NCBI GenBank assembly: GCA_938049795.1
Contig: CALLCD010000186.1
Location: forward strand, 1-51,579
Direction: 5' to 3'
Origin: an uncultured Hyphomonadaceae bacterium
GTDB lineage: Bacteria; Pseudomonadota; Alphaproteobacteria; Caulobacterales; Hyphomonadaceae
DNA length: 51,579 bases
A program made the translations under genes and the position numbers. Shown in pieces: positions 25,378-33,802 of this stretch (the first letter of the stretch is position 1; every line of letters begins with the position of its first letter). The notes beneath the pieces are model-generated. The model was not told where the DNA came from, made no database searches, and worked only from the letters and a program-made list of their open reading frames with translations.

Positions 25378-25387
25378 CCTGTGCCCC

Positions 25388-26284
25388 TTAGTCCCTCTTG
25401 TCCACCGCGACAGCCTGTCCGGTCTCCTCACCGACGGGTTTAACCCCCGCCCAGTTATCAGAACATTGCGGCGTCTGCAGATCATCAGACCGGCGGAACG
25501 ACATACATTTATAGTCCGCCCTCACCGGCGCAGAAAATGTCGGCGCGCCATGCCATTTATATTGCTGCTGTGTGCCGGTCCACAGGTTCGCAATAATCCG
25601 CCCGGGCGTTTGCGGCACAGGTGTCGTCTCTTCGGGGCGCTCATAGACCAGTTCATTGTCCACATACCAGCGGATCGTCTCCGGCGTCCATTCAAACGCA
25701 TAGAGGTGGAAGTCCTTGGTTGCATCAAACCCGAGCTCATGCCAGAGCGCGGCCCCCTCTTGGCCATTGGTAAACCAGTTCAAATAAATCCGGCGCGTAT
25801 CCTTGCCCAGCACTTCGAAATCAATCTCGTCATGCGGATCGCCAAAATAAGGCCCCGTATGAGTGAAAAACGAGGTGACCAATCCGCTGCCCACAGGCGC
25901 ACGCATCACGACCTCATAGCGGCCAAACCCGTAGCGTCCGCGCCTTTGATATTCGCCGGACGTATACGCATTGGTCGGGCTCGCCTGATCCGACAGCCGC
26001 AGCGACATGCCCTCGGCATCAAACCCGATATGATCGGTCGCCCAGCCCACTTGCATGAAATGCCCGACATTATCGAAATCAGAGCGATACCACCCCTCAT
26101 CATCATGCATATCCTCGAACCAGTTTACGAAACTGGCCCCCGATTTATAGGTATCATAAGACAAATCCGGGCGCACAAGGGGCTTGGGCAGGAGAAAATA
26201 CCCAATAATCAGAACGATCAGCAGCGCAAAAAGCAAAAACCAAACGCCAAACCGTGCCGGAGCTTTGGGAGAATCATCAGCCAT
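25388..26284 (-). CDS. Membrane-anchored GH16 beta-glucanase (ExoK-like)
   Basis: A 298-residue glycoside hydrolase of family 16. One membrane helix at residues about 12-33 anchors it to the inner membrane with a periplasmic catalytic domain; ExoK of rhizobia is instead secreted. The active-site motif EIDFE lies at residues 153-157, so nucleophile Glu153 and acid/base Glu157 are both present. Strands such as RRGRYGFGRYEVVMRAP and LYAFEWTPETIRWYVDN are typical of family 16. It is upstream of exoA on the same strand, 10 bases apart. It probably cleaves beta-1,3 or beta-1,4 links in the locus's own polymer and sets its size. Confidence 0.92.
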   Translation of the reverse strand: MADDSPKAPARFGVWFLLFALLIVLIIGYFLLPKPLVRPDLSYDTYKSGASFVNWFEDMHDDEGWYRSDFDNVGHFMQVGWATDHIGFDAEGMSLRLSDQASPTNAYTSGEYQRRGRYGFGRYEVVMRAPVGSGLVTSFFTHTGPYFGDPHDEIDFEVLGKDTRRIYLNWFTNGQEGAALWHELGFDATKDFHLYAFEWTPETIRWYVDNELVYERPEETTPVPQTPGRIIANLWTGTQQQYKWHGAPTFSAPVRADYKCMSFRRSDDLQTPQCSDNWAGVKPVGEETGQAVAVDKRD

Positions 26285-26657
26285 AAGCAGGTCTTTCCTT
26301 GCGCCATTGCAGCGGTTTCGCGTTCAGATCATTAGATCGCCAGGGTTAAAGCTTGGCAATCATCACCGCTCGAACTTGCAATAGAGGGGCCAGACAGCAG
26401 GCGTCTAGCAGGTTTTGCACCCTGACCCTTTTATCAAGGATCAGAGAGTTTCAACGCTGACACCCCCTGAATATATGAATAAAAGATTAACGCTTGCATC
26501 CGCAGCCGCTTTGTGATGAATGCTCGGCTGGTTTTGAAAGGTGACAGTCTCATCGAGTTGAGGTTTTTAGCGCGCCCAGTGTCTCCATGAACCTGCCGCA
26601 TCTTGAACACATTCAGAGTGTTTTCAGACAGTTCAGTTTACGATTATGGAGTTCCCC
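26285..26657. other. Divergent intergenic region between GH16 and the protease trio
   Basis: These 373 bases separate the minus-strand GH16/exoA pair and the plus-strand protease operon and must hold both promoters. The stretch 26440-26510 is AT-rich. A plus-strand frame that starts at 26587 only overlaps the protease gene. I see no firm promoter box, hairpin or repeat. Confidence 0.5.
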
Positions 26658-27233
26658 ATGTTCAGACCCCTACGAACCCTTCTGGTGTCCACGGTTGCGC
26701 TCGCCGCAGCCGGACCGGCACTGGCCGACGACCAGATCCACATTCTCGGCTGGCTCGAGCACGCCAATGTCACCTCGGTCGACATCCGCGTCGATGCCAA
26801 GCTCGATACCGGCGCCAAAACATCCGCCATTCACGCAGAAATCCTCAGCCGTGACGCACTCAACGAAGATGAAGTGCGCGAATTGGGTCTTGAAACCGAC
26901 GATGATGAGGAAATCCTAGACGTCAGCGACGTAGCCGAGGACAATCGCGGTAAGGTCGTTGTGTTCCGGATCTCCAATGAAGACGGCGAAGACCGCATTC
27001 TCGAGCGCGAAGTGATCCGCACCGTGTCGATCAAAAAGCGCGGTGGCGGCGTCGAAAAACGCCCGGTTGTCGAACTGGAGCTGTGCATTGCCGGCATTCT
27101 CGTCGATGGCGAAGTGAGCCTTGCCGACCGGACCACATTCAACTATCCACTCCTGATCGGTCGCGACATGCTTGAAGAGGGTGATATCGCCGTCAATCCT
27201 GACGCTGATTACACCGCGTCCGCTCGGTGCTAG
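26658..27233 (+). CDS. Retropepsin-like (RimB/zinc-protease family) periplasmic protease
   Basis: A 191-residue protein of the family long annotated as ATP-dependent zinc protease and now recognised as retropepsin-like. GGAG at 26648-26651 supports the ATG at 26658, which gives a signal peptide ending in PALA (residue 23). The active-site motif DTGAKTS lies at residues 50-56, and the closing LLIGRDML near residue 170 is the partner strand motif. Length and motifs fit. It heads a set with the 7TM-transglutaminase and ATP-grasp genes, known to co-occur in many proteobacteria. Substrate is unknown. A hairpin at 27252-27280 separates it from the next gene. Confidence 0.87.
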   Translation: MFRPLRTLLVSTVALAAAGPALADDQIHILGWLEHANVTSVDIRVDAKLDTGAKTSAIHAEILSRDALNEDEVRELGLETDDDEEILDVSDVAEDNRGKVVVFRISNEDGEDRILEREVIRTVSIKKRGGGVEKRPVVELELCIAGILVDGEVSLADRTTFNYPLLIGRDMLEEGDIAVNPDADYTASARC

Positions 27234-27251
27234 CGACATAGACACAAGCCA

Positions 27252-27280
27252 GAGCCAGCGGGCGGGAAACTCGCGGGCTC
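27252..27280 (+). other. Intercistronic hairpin
   Basis: GAGCC at 27252-27256 pairs with GGCTC at 27276-27280, with further GC-rich pairing inside. No T-run follows. It may adjust the relative expression of the protease and the membrane protein; GGAGGG just after it is the Shine-Dalgarno of the gene at 27303. Confidence 0.4.
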
Positions 27281-27302
27281 AGCGCGGGAGGGTACCTCAT
27301 TT

Positions 27303-28889
27303 ATGGTTCGCATGCAAATTCTGATTGTTGTGCTGATCCTGTCCGCGCTCTCCGGGGCCTTGTTCGCCTATAAAGTGACCAAGCTCGGCTTTCCGGTCAC
27401 GCCCAATCAGGACCAGTCCGAGTTTTATGTCGAAGCGCGCGTCTCGTTCACGGGCGGCACCGGCCCTGTCTCCGTCAAAGCCGCTTTGCCCAACAGCGCC
27501 GCCGGATTTGCCGTTCTAGAAACAGATGCGCTGGCCACCGGCTTCGGCGTGCTCGAAGAGGCGGACGAGGACGGCAATGCCATGTTCTTCGAGCAGCGCT
27601 CAGCCGAAGGCCCGCAAACCGTCTTCTATCGCGTTCGCGGCTATCGGGTCGATTCCTCGAACGTGGCCAGATCAGGCGGCCGGACCCCCGAAGCCGTCTC
27701 GCCCTTTGCAACAGACCTGCGCAAACGCACCCTCGGCACCGAACCGACCCCCTTCCTGCTCGCGCTCGATGACATTATTGAGCTTGGACAGTCCCGCTCC
27801 GCCGACGACCGCAACTTTGTCCGCAACACCGCACTTATTCTCGCAGATACCCGCGACGAACGCGTTGAAACACTGATCGAGGATGCGGCAACCGATTTAC
27901 GCGAGCCCGAGCGGCTTCTGGTCACCGTCCTGCAAGCGGCAGAAATCCCCGCCCGCCGCGTTGTCGGCCTTCCCGTACGCGCCGAACAGGCCGCCGTCAC
28001 CCCGCGCATCGCCATTGAAGCCTATTTCGAGGACCAATGGCACCGGATTTCCCCGCGCACCGGCAGCGTCACCACCGATGATGTGTTCATTCCGCTCAGC
28101 TATGGCGAAGCCCCGCTTATCAGCGGCGAAGGCACCATCGGCGAGCCGGACATCAGTTTCAGCGTTCGCAATGTCATCAATGACCGGCTCGAACACGCGC
28201 TGTGGACCAGCCGCGCGGACGCCCCCATTGTCAGCTGGGTATCGCTTCTGTCCCTACCGCTAAGTACGCAAATCGTATTCAAAGCGATTTTCCTCGTCCC
28301 CATTGGCGCTCTGGTCATCGCCTTCTTGCGGCAAATGGTTGGTGTCAGCACATTCGGCACCTTCATGCCGGTCCTGATTGCGCTGTCTTTCCGCGAAACC
28401 GGGCTGTTTAACGGGATCGGTCTCTTTGTCGGACTGGTCGGCGCGGGGCTATTACTGCGCGCCTACTTCTCAAAGCTACATCTCTTATTAGTACCGAGGC
28501 TAACGGCAGTGCTGGCCATTGTCACCTTGCTCATGGCCTTCATCGCGCTTTTGGGCAATGCCGCAGAATTTCCGATCGGCCTGTCCATTTCGCTCTTCCC
28601 GCTGGTGATCCTGACCATGACCATCGAGCGCATGTCCATCATGTGGGAAGAAGTCGGCGCACGCGAAGCCCTGATCCGTGGTGCAGGCTCAATCATTGCG
28701 GCGATCATCGCCTTCCTCATCGTCTCAAACGAGCGGATCGAATATCTCGCCTTCGTCTTCCCCGAATTGCTTCTGATCATCGTGGCGCTGGCCGTCCTGC
28801 TTGGTGGGTATAATGGCTACAAACTGTCCGAATATCTGCGCTTTAACATGTTCGGCCAGAAGCTACCCGGCCTCGAGGACACCGAATGA
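27303..28889 (+). CDS. Inactive transglutaminase-like protein with seven membrane helices
   Basis: A 528-residue membrane protein. One N-terminal helix (about residues 4-22) precedes a periplasmic region of about 260 residues with a transglutaminase-like fold, including ERLLVTVLQAAEIPARRVVG, which resembles the segment around the catalytic site but has Ala and no Cys there. Seven hydrophobic helices follow from about residue 310 (VFKAIFLVPIGALVIAF) to 510 (LLLIIVALAVLLGGYNGY). This matches the two-part Pfam architecture of transglutaminase-like domain plus 7TM region. It overlaps the ATP-grasp gene by 4 bases, so the two are co-translated. Confidence 0.87.
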   Translation: MVRMQILIVVLILSALSGALFAYKVTKLGFPVTPNQDQSEFYVEARVSFTGGTGPVSVKAALPNSAAGFAVLETDALATGFGVLEEADEDGNAMFFEQRSAEGPQTVFYRVRGYRVDSSNVARSGGRTPEAVSPFATDLRKRTLGTEPTPFLLALDDIIELGQSRSADDRNFVRNTALILADTRDERVETLIEDAATDLREPERLLVTVLQAAEIPARRVVGLPVRAEQAAVTPRIAIEAYFEDQWHRISPRTGSVTTDDVFIPLSYGEAPLISGEGTIGEPDISFSVRNVINDRLEHALWTSRADAPIVSWVSLLSLPLSTQIVFKAIFLVPIGALVIAFLRQMVGVSTFGTFMPVLIALSFRETGLFNGIGLFVGLVGAGLLLRAYFSKLHLLLVPRLTAVLAIVTLLMAFIALLGNAAEFPIGLSISLFPLVILTMTIERMSIMWEEVGAREALIRGAGSIIAAIIAFLIVSNERIEYLAFVFPELLLIIVALAVLLGGYNGYKLSEYLRFNMFGQKLPGLEDTE

Positions 28890-29869
28890 GGCTGGTGCCG
28901 AAACTTGCCGCGCCGTGGCGTCTGAAGGCCAATCACATATTGGGCATTAATGGCCGCAATCGCGACTATGTGGCCCCGTTCAATGACCGCCGCTTCTATC
29001 ATCTGGTGGACAATAAGCTGACCACCAAATCTATGGCGCTCAAAGCGGGCGTCACCGTGCCGAAACTGATCGGACGTGTGGACTATACCGGACAGGTCAA
29101 ATCACTCCCCGACATGCTCAAAAATGCCGGAGACTTCGTGATAAAGCCAGCGCGCGGGGCCGGCGGCGGCGGTATCATTGTCGCCGATGGTGTCGACGAG
29201 AACGGGCTGCGCAAAGCCAGCGGCGCACGCATGGTCTGGCCCGAGGTCAAATTCCACATCCAGAACATTCTGTCCGGCATGTATTCGCTCGGCGGCGACG
29301 GCACCGACATTGCTGTCATCGAGGAGCGGCTCTATCCGCACTCGATTTTCAAGACACTGGCCTTTTCCGGCGTGCCCGATGTCCGCGTCATCGTGTTTCG
29401 CGGCGTGCCGGTAATGGCAATGCTGCGCCTGCCAACCTCCGAATCCGACGGCAAAGCCAATCTGCATACGGGCGGGGTCGGCGTGGGCATTGATCTGCCG
29501 ACGGGGGTCACGACCCTTGCCGTCCAGCATGACAATACAATCGACAAACACCCCGACTTCCTGACCCCGCTGACCGGCCTGCAATTGCCCGGCTGGAGCG
29601 ATGTTATGGCGCTCGCTACGGACATTGCCACCGCCGTCCCCGAGCTTGGCTATGTCGGCGTTGATGTGGTGATCGACGAAGTGCGCGGGCCGACCCTGCT
29701 CGAGCTCAATGCGCGCCCCGGCATCGCCGTCCAGATCGCCAACCGAAAAGGCCTCTCCGCCCCGCTCAAAGCGCTCGCCCAAATGGATGAAATCCCCGAA
29801 GGCCGTGAGGTCCGCATTGCGCTGGCCGAAAAACTATGGACCGAGGCGACCCAGCCGAAACCTAGCTAG
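28886..29869 (+). CDS. RimK-like ATP-grasp ligase (sugar-transfer-associated ATP-grasp)
   Basis: A 327-residue ATP-grasp protein annotated in homologues as alpha-L-glutamate ligase-like. The ATP-binding region has DFVIKPARGAGGGGIIVADG and AVIEERLYPHSIF; the metal-binding ELNARPGIAVQIANR lies near residue 275, the usual RimK-type C-terminus. Its ATG overlaps the stop of the 7TM gene (ATGA). It presumably ligates an amino acid or peptide to a carboxylate, but acceptor and product are unknown. Its 3' end overlaps the convergent deaminase gene by 8 bases. Confidence 0.88.
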   Translation: MRLVPKLAAPWRLKANHILGINGRNRDYVAPFNDRRFYHLVDNKLTTKSMALKAGVTVPKLIGRVDYTGQVKSLPDMLKNAGDFVIKPARGAGGGGIIVADGVDENGLRKASGARMVWPEVKFHIQNILSGMYSLGGDGTDIAVIEERLYPHSIFKTLAFSGVPDVRVIVFRGVPVMAMLRLPTSESDGKANLHTGGVGVGIDLPTGVTTLAVQHDNTIDKHPDFLTPLTGLQLPGWSDVMALATDIATAVPELGYVGVDVVIDEVRGPTLLELNARPGIAVQIANRKGLSAPLKALAQMDEIPEGREVRIALAEKLWTEATQPKPS

Positions 29870-30317
29870 ACCGCGCAAAAAACGCTGCATAGAACGCCTG
29901 CGCCTCGTCCGCCATCAACCCCGTCTCGACGCTCACACCGCCCGCCCGCAACCGGTCAAACCCGCCCGCACCATTCGGATGCACATCCGCAATCGGACAC
30001 ACCAGCCGCGCAATACCCGCCTCCAGCAACAGCGCCGAACACGCCGCCCCGCCCGCCGACCGCGCACGGCATGGCTCAAGCGTGACATAAGCCGTCGCCC
30101 CGCGCGCTGCATCCGCTGCCAGCCCACCCAGCGCCAAAGCCTCGGCGTGAGCGGTCCCGCCGTCTCCAGTTGCCCCTTCCGACAGCACACGCCCATCAGC
30201 TCCAACAAGCACACAGCCCACCGCCGGATTCGCCCCCGTGCGCCCCGATTGCGCCCTGGCAAGCGCAAACGCCCGCACCATCATCGCACGATCTGCCTTG
30301 GAGAACGCGGCGCTCAT
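29862..30317 (-). CDS. RibD-like deaminase domain protein
   Basis: A 151-residue protein of the cytidine-deaminase-like zinc family, most like the deaminase half of RibD. The zinc ligands are HAE at residues 57-59 and the Cys83/Cys93 pair in EPCRARSAGGAAC. RibD has EPCSHYGRTPPC here, so the loop is changed and one residue longer. The reductase half of RibD is missing, so the protein is either a stand-alone deaminase in riboflavin synthesis or something else. The ATG overlaps the purU stop by 4 bases. No other riboflavin gene is nearby. Confidence 0.75.
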   Translation of the reverse strand: MSAAFSKADRAMMVRAFALARAQSGRTGANPAVGCVLVGADGRVLSEGATGDGGTAHAEALALGGLAADAARGATAYVTLEPCRARSAGGAACSALLLEAGIARLVCPIADVHPNGAGGFDRLRAGGVSVETGLMADEAQAFYAAFFARSS

Positions 30318-31192
30318 GCAAACACCACCGTCCGCTGCCCGTTAAGGAAAATCCGCCCCTCCGCATGCGCCGCCACAGCGCGCGCCAATGTACGCGCCTC
30401 GATGTCGCGCCCCTGCGCAATCATTTTCGCAGGCGTCGCGCGATGGTCCACCGGCTCGACTTGCTGGGCAATGATCGGCCCTTCATCAAGATCAGCCGTA
30501 ATGTAATGCGCCGTCGCCCCGATCAGTTTGACGCCTTGCCTGTACGCCTGATGATAGGGCTTTGCGCCCTTGAAACTTGGCAGGAAGGAATGGTGGATAT
30601 TGATGCACCGGCCTTGCAATTGCCGACACATATCGTCCGACAAAACCTGCATATAACGCGCAAGGATCACCAGCTCGCTGCCGGTCTGCGCGATGATCTC
30701 GGTCAATTTGGCTTCGGCAGCAGGCTTTGTCTCGGCCGTGACCGGAATATGGATGAAAGGCAGATTATCCCGCTCGGCATGCCATTTCGCATCCATATGG
30801 TTTGACACAATCGCCGCCACATCAATGCCAAGCCGCCCGCGCCGATAGCGATAGAGCAAATCGTTCAGACAATGATCAGCTTTCGACACCAGGATCAGCG
30901 CTTTGGGCTTTTGCTGCGACGGCCGACATGAGACTTGCATGTCGAGCCGCCCCGCAAGAGCCTCAAGATCGGCCTTGAACGCATCCGGATCAAGCGTGCG
31001 GTCCTGATCGGTAAACTCCGAACGGATAAAGAACATCCCCGTATCCGGATCACCATAATCATGGCTCTCGACAATGTTCAGCCCGCGCTCGGCCAGAAAG
31101 CCCGTCACCGCAGCGAGAATGCCGACGCCATCCGGGGCCGTGCAGCGCAGAATATGATTGTCTCCCTCCGCCGTCTCGACCTGTCCGATCAT
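30314..31192 (-). CDS. purU: Formyltetrahydrofolate deformylase
   Basis: A 292-residue enzyme that hydrolyses 10-formyl-tetrahydrofolate to formate and tetrahydrofolate. An ACT-like domain at about residues 10-85 (LRCTAPDGVGILAAVTGFLA) precedes the formyltransferase-fold domain. The active-site stretches are CINIHHSFLPSFKGA with the catalytic His, and ITADLDEGPIIAQ with the catalytic Asp. It overlaps gpmA upstream and the RibD-like gene downstream by 4 bases each, giving a tightly packed operon. Confidence 0.96.
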   Translation of the reverse strand: MIGQVETAEGDNHILRCTAPDGVGILAAVTGFLAERGLNIVESHDYGDPDTGMFFIRSEFTDQDRTLDPDAFKADLEALAGRLDMQVSCRPSQQKPKALILVSKADHCLNDLLYRYRRGRLGIDVAAIVSNHMDAKWHAERDNLPFIHIPVTAETKPAAEAKLTEIIAQTGSELVILARYMQVLSDDMCRQLQGRCINIHHSFLPSFKGAKPYHQAYRQGVKLIGATAHYITADLDEGPIIAQQVEPVDHRATPAKMIAQGRDIEARTLARAVAAHAEGRIFLNGQRTVVFA

Positions 31193-31902
31193 GGCAAATC
31201 GGGCAGCGTTTTGGCTCTCGCCTCATCGAGATAGCGCACGGCGGTCGGGACAAGATCACCCCCGAGCTCGACCAGGAGCGGATTGCCGGTTGGAATTTCA
31301 ACACCCGTAATCATCTCGTCCGGCACATCAAACAAATGCTTGACCAGAGCCCTAAGCGAATTGCCATGCGCCGCAATCAAGAGGTTCTCCCCACTGGTCA
31401 GCTTCGGCGCAATCGCTTCGGTCCAATACGGCAAAACACGCTCAAGCGTCAGCTTCAGGCTTTCGGTCATCGGCACATCCAGCCCAGTATAGCGCGGATC
31501 AACGCTAGGATCGAACTCGGCGCCTTTTTCCATTGGCGGCGGCGGCGTGTCATAAGAGCGCCGCCAGATATGCACCTGATCCGCGCCATGTTTCTCGGCC
31601 GTTTCCGCCTTATTGAGCCCCGTCAGACCACCATAATGCCGCTCGTTCAGATGCCAATCACGCGTCACCGGCAACCAGCATTTGTCCATTTCCGCCAGCG
31701 CCAGCCAGAGCGTGCGAATGGCGCGGGTCTGCACGCTGACAAAGCATTCGGAAAACGCGATGCCCGACGCGGCCAGCATTTTCCCAGCCTCGCGCGCCTC
31801 ACCCTCGCCCTTCTCGGTCAGATCAACATCCCACCATCCGGTAAACCGATTTTCGAGATTCCACTGGCTTTGGCCATGACGCAAAAGAACGAGCTTGGGC
31901 AT
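31189..31902 (-). CDS. gpmA: 2,3-bisphosphoglycerate-dependent phosphoglycerate mutase
   Basis: A 237-residue glycolytic enzyme interconverting 3- and 2-phosphoglycerate. The catalytic histidine motif LVLLRHGQSQWN opens the protein, followed by NRFTGWWDVDLTEKG; the proton-relay region is WHLNERHYGGLTGLNKAETAE split around NERHYG, and the second histidine is in LIAAHGNSLRALVKHL. All are canonical for the dPGM family. It is second in the minus-strand run after the AGE-family epimerase gene, 55 bases away, and overlaps purU. Confidence 0.97.
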   Translation of the reverse strand: MPKLVLLRHGQSQWNLENRFTGWWDVDLTEKGEGEAREAGKMLAASGIAFSECFVSVQTRAIRTLWLALAEMDKCWLPVTRDWHLNERHYGGLTGLNKAETAEKHGADQVHIWRRSYDTPPPPMEKGAEFDPSVDPRYTGLDVPMTESLKLTLERVLPYWTEAIAPKLTSGENLLIAAHGNSLRALVKHLFDVPDEMITGVEIPTGNPLLVELGGDLVPTAVRYLDEARAKTLPDLP

Positions 31903-31957
31903 GCGAGATATTCCTTCAATAAGTTCAAGCCTGTTTTGCGGTTGCTAGCCCCCAAGA

Positions 31958-33085
31958 TCAAGCCCCGACCGTCTCGATCAGATCAAGGAAGGCCACAATG
32001 ACGTGATAGCCGGTGGAGGCGGGCATCGTCGTCGCCAGCAATGTCCCGTCAGCGGCAAAATGATCCTTCCACCCGCCTTGACCCGTCAGATACGCGTCCA
32101 TCAACAGGTCAAACGAACGAACCGCACGCTCAGCAGCCGCTTCATCACCCGCCCGCATCATGGTCAGATGCGCCTTGAGCGCTTCGGTCTGTGGCCAGGT
32201 CCGCGCGGACGTGTCATGCGGAATGGCGAGACGCGTAACCGATTGGACCGCCCTGCCCGTCTCCTCAAGCGTCTCGCAGGCAAACGCGTAAAGCCGGTGC
32301 GCCTCGGCCGGCAGTTCAGTGCCAGACAGCCGCGCATAGCGCTCAAACAGCCAAACCCACTCAAACTGATGCCCCGGCTCGACAATCTCGCCCGCTTCGC
32401 CGTCTGGAACGGACCAATCAGACCGGTCAAACACCTCCCCAAGCGTGCCCGTCTCCGGGTCAATAAACCGCTCAAGGCAAAGCGCAGCCAACCCGCCCGC
32501 CCGCATCAGATGCGCTTGAGACCCCGTCGCCGCAAACGCTTCCAAACACGCTTCAAACAAATGCATATGCGGGTTCTGCAACCGATACGGCCCGCGCGGC
32601 AACATTTCATCATAACCGCCCGAGGGCGCAGCCATATGACGCTCAAGCGCGGCCAATGTCGCATTGATGCGGTCTTCGGTCTGAAATCCCCCAGCATGCG
32701 CAGACGCCATCGCCAGGAGCGCAAAGGCGGTGTCATACAAGTCCGTCTCTTGCGCAACGGGCTGGCCCGCCTCCAGATCAAGGGTGCGGGCAAACAGGCC
32801 ATCGCTCGTCCTGCAAGCGGTCTCGAGCGTTTCAAGCCCGAACCCGATCAACTCATCCGCACGCCGGGGCCGCCAGCCAAGCTGCTTTGCCGCGACGAAC
32901 ATATAGGTCTGGCGCGCCTGCACCCGAACCCGCGCAGTGGCCGAAACAATCGGATCATGGTCCAAATCAAGCGCTTCTCGAAACCCGCCATCGCCAACGC
33001 CCTGTTCAGCCCAGAGCGGAAAGCAGGCATCAAGCAGCCATTCGCGGGCCCGCTGCGCCCTTTGCCGTAATGGACTGATGACCAT
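31958..33085 (-). CDS. AGE-family sugar epimerase/isomerase
   Basis: A 375-residue enzyme of the N-acylglucosamine 2-epimerase family, an (alpha/alpha)6 barrel that interconverts aldoses and ketoses or epimerises sugars such as mannose. Conserved stretches are NPHMHLFEACLEAF, the catalytic-site EPGHQFEWVWLFER and PASTGYHVIVAFLD near the end. AGGGGA lies before the ATG. It heads the minus-strand run with gpmA, purU and the RibD-like gene. It could supply a sugar to the polysaccharide locus, but the substrate (mannose/fructose, cellobiose or GlcNAc types) cannot be told. Confidence 0.88.
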   Translation of the reverse strand: MVISPLRQRAQRAREWLLDACFPLWAEQGVGDGGFREALDLDHDPIVSATARVRVQARQTYMFVAAKQLGWRPRRADELIGFGLETLETACRTSDGLFARTLDLEAGQPVAQETDLYDTAFALLAMASAHAGGFQTEDRINATLAALERHMAAPSGGYDEMLPRGPYRLQNPHMHLFEACLEAFAATGSQAHLMRAGGLAALCLERFIDPETGTLGEVFDRSDWSVPDGEAGEIVEPGHQFEWVWLFERYARLSGTELPAEAHRLYAFACETLEETGRAVQSVTRLAIPHDTSARTWPQTEALKAHLTMMRAGDEAAAERAVRSFDLLMDAYLTGQGGWKDHFAADGTLLATTMPASTGYHVIVAFLDLIETVGA

Positions 33086-33184
33086 TATTTACATTCCCCT
33101 CCAGCCAAATAGGCTTATCGTGTTTGTTTCCGACTCTGCTATCAATAGCAGAACTGAAATTCCAGTGTGCATGCAGGAAATCCA

Positions 33185-33802
33185 TTGACCGACACTATAT
33201 TTTTCCCACTTGCAGGCTTGATCGCGATTGCAATGGTTTCGCTAGCGATGCGCCAGTCGGGCGGAGCCTTGCCCACAGGATCGGTTTCCGGCGCAGACAC
33301 CGACTATCGCATCATCCGCGTTGCTGGTGTTGAATTGAACCGTTTTGTGCCAAGCGATTACACAGATTACGCGATCGTTTCGACCGATTCCGGACCTGTC
33401 TTGCGGATCACACCGACGCAGGATTTCTTCCCCGCCAATCCCGACAGCGGCCCCCACTTTCGGCTGGCCCCTGATCTTGAAACCGTCTTTTCCGGACGGG
33501 AACTTCGGATCAGCGTGCGCGTCAGGTCAACCGCTCAGGACGGCGCGACACAATTCGAGCTGAATTATTTCGCAGGCCCAGAGGGACAATCGGGCTGGCG
33601 GCGCTTCCAATTAGGGCCGAATTTCCAGAATTTTTCCTTCGAGTTCACCGTGCCAACGGCAAATCAGGACCAAGGTGTCGATTTTCTTGGTATCAGACCC
33701 GTGATTGATGGTAAGGGCGCAGGCATCGAAATCGAAAGTCTGACATTCGTAAATCTACATTTATGGCGTAACGCACCGCCATCGGCCGGAGGAAGACGAT
33801 GA
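33185..33802 (+). CDS. Membrane-anchored protein of unknown function
   Basis: A 205-residue protein I do not recognise. TTG at 33185 has AGGAAA 5 bases upstream; GTG at 33167 in the same frame is the alternative. One hydrophobic helix at about residues 4-22 (FFPLAGLIAIAMVSLAM) anchors it, and the rest is a beta-rich, probably periplasmic domain with DGATQFELNYFAGPEGQSGW and FSFEFTVP, resembling carbohydrate-binding jelly-roll folds in appearance. It overlaps kdsD by 4 bases, so the two are co-translated. A link to surface-glycan synthesis is inference. Confidence 0.65.
   Translation: MTDTIFFPLAGLIAIAMVSLAMRQSGGALPTGSVSGADTDYRIIRVAGVELNRFVPSDYTDYAIVSTDSGPVLRITPTQDFFPANPDSGPHFRLAPDLETVFSGRELRISVRVRSTAQDGATQFELNYFAGPEGQSGWRRFQLGPNFQNFSFEFTVPTANQDQGVDFLGIRPVIDGKGAGIEIESLTFVNLHLWRNAPPSAGGRR

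Noticed and set aside
25103..26335. A 410-codon plus-strand frame opposite the exoA-like and GH16 genes
   Set aside because: It is antisense to two clearly conserved genes, is rich in Arg, Pro and Ile and has no recognisable motif. Long antisense frames are common in GC-rich DNA.
26587..26919. A 110-codon plus-strand frame overlapping the protease gene
   Set aside because: It overlaps the signal-peptide-bearing protease in another frame and lacks family features.
32003..33070. A 355-codon plus-strand frame opposite the AGE-family epimerase
   Set aside because: Extremely Arg/Pro-rich composition and complete overlap with a conserved gene mark it as a shadow frame.
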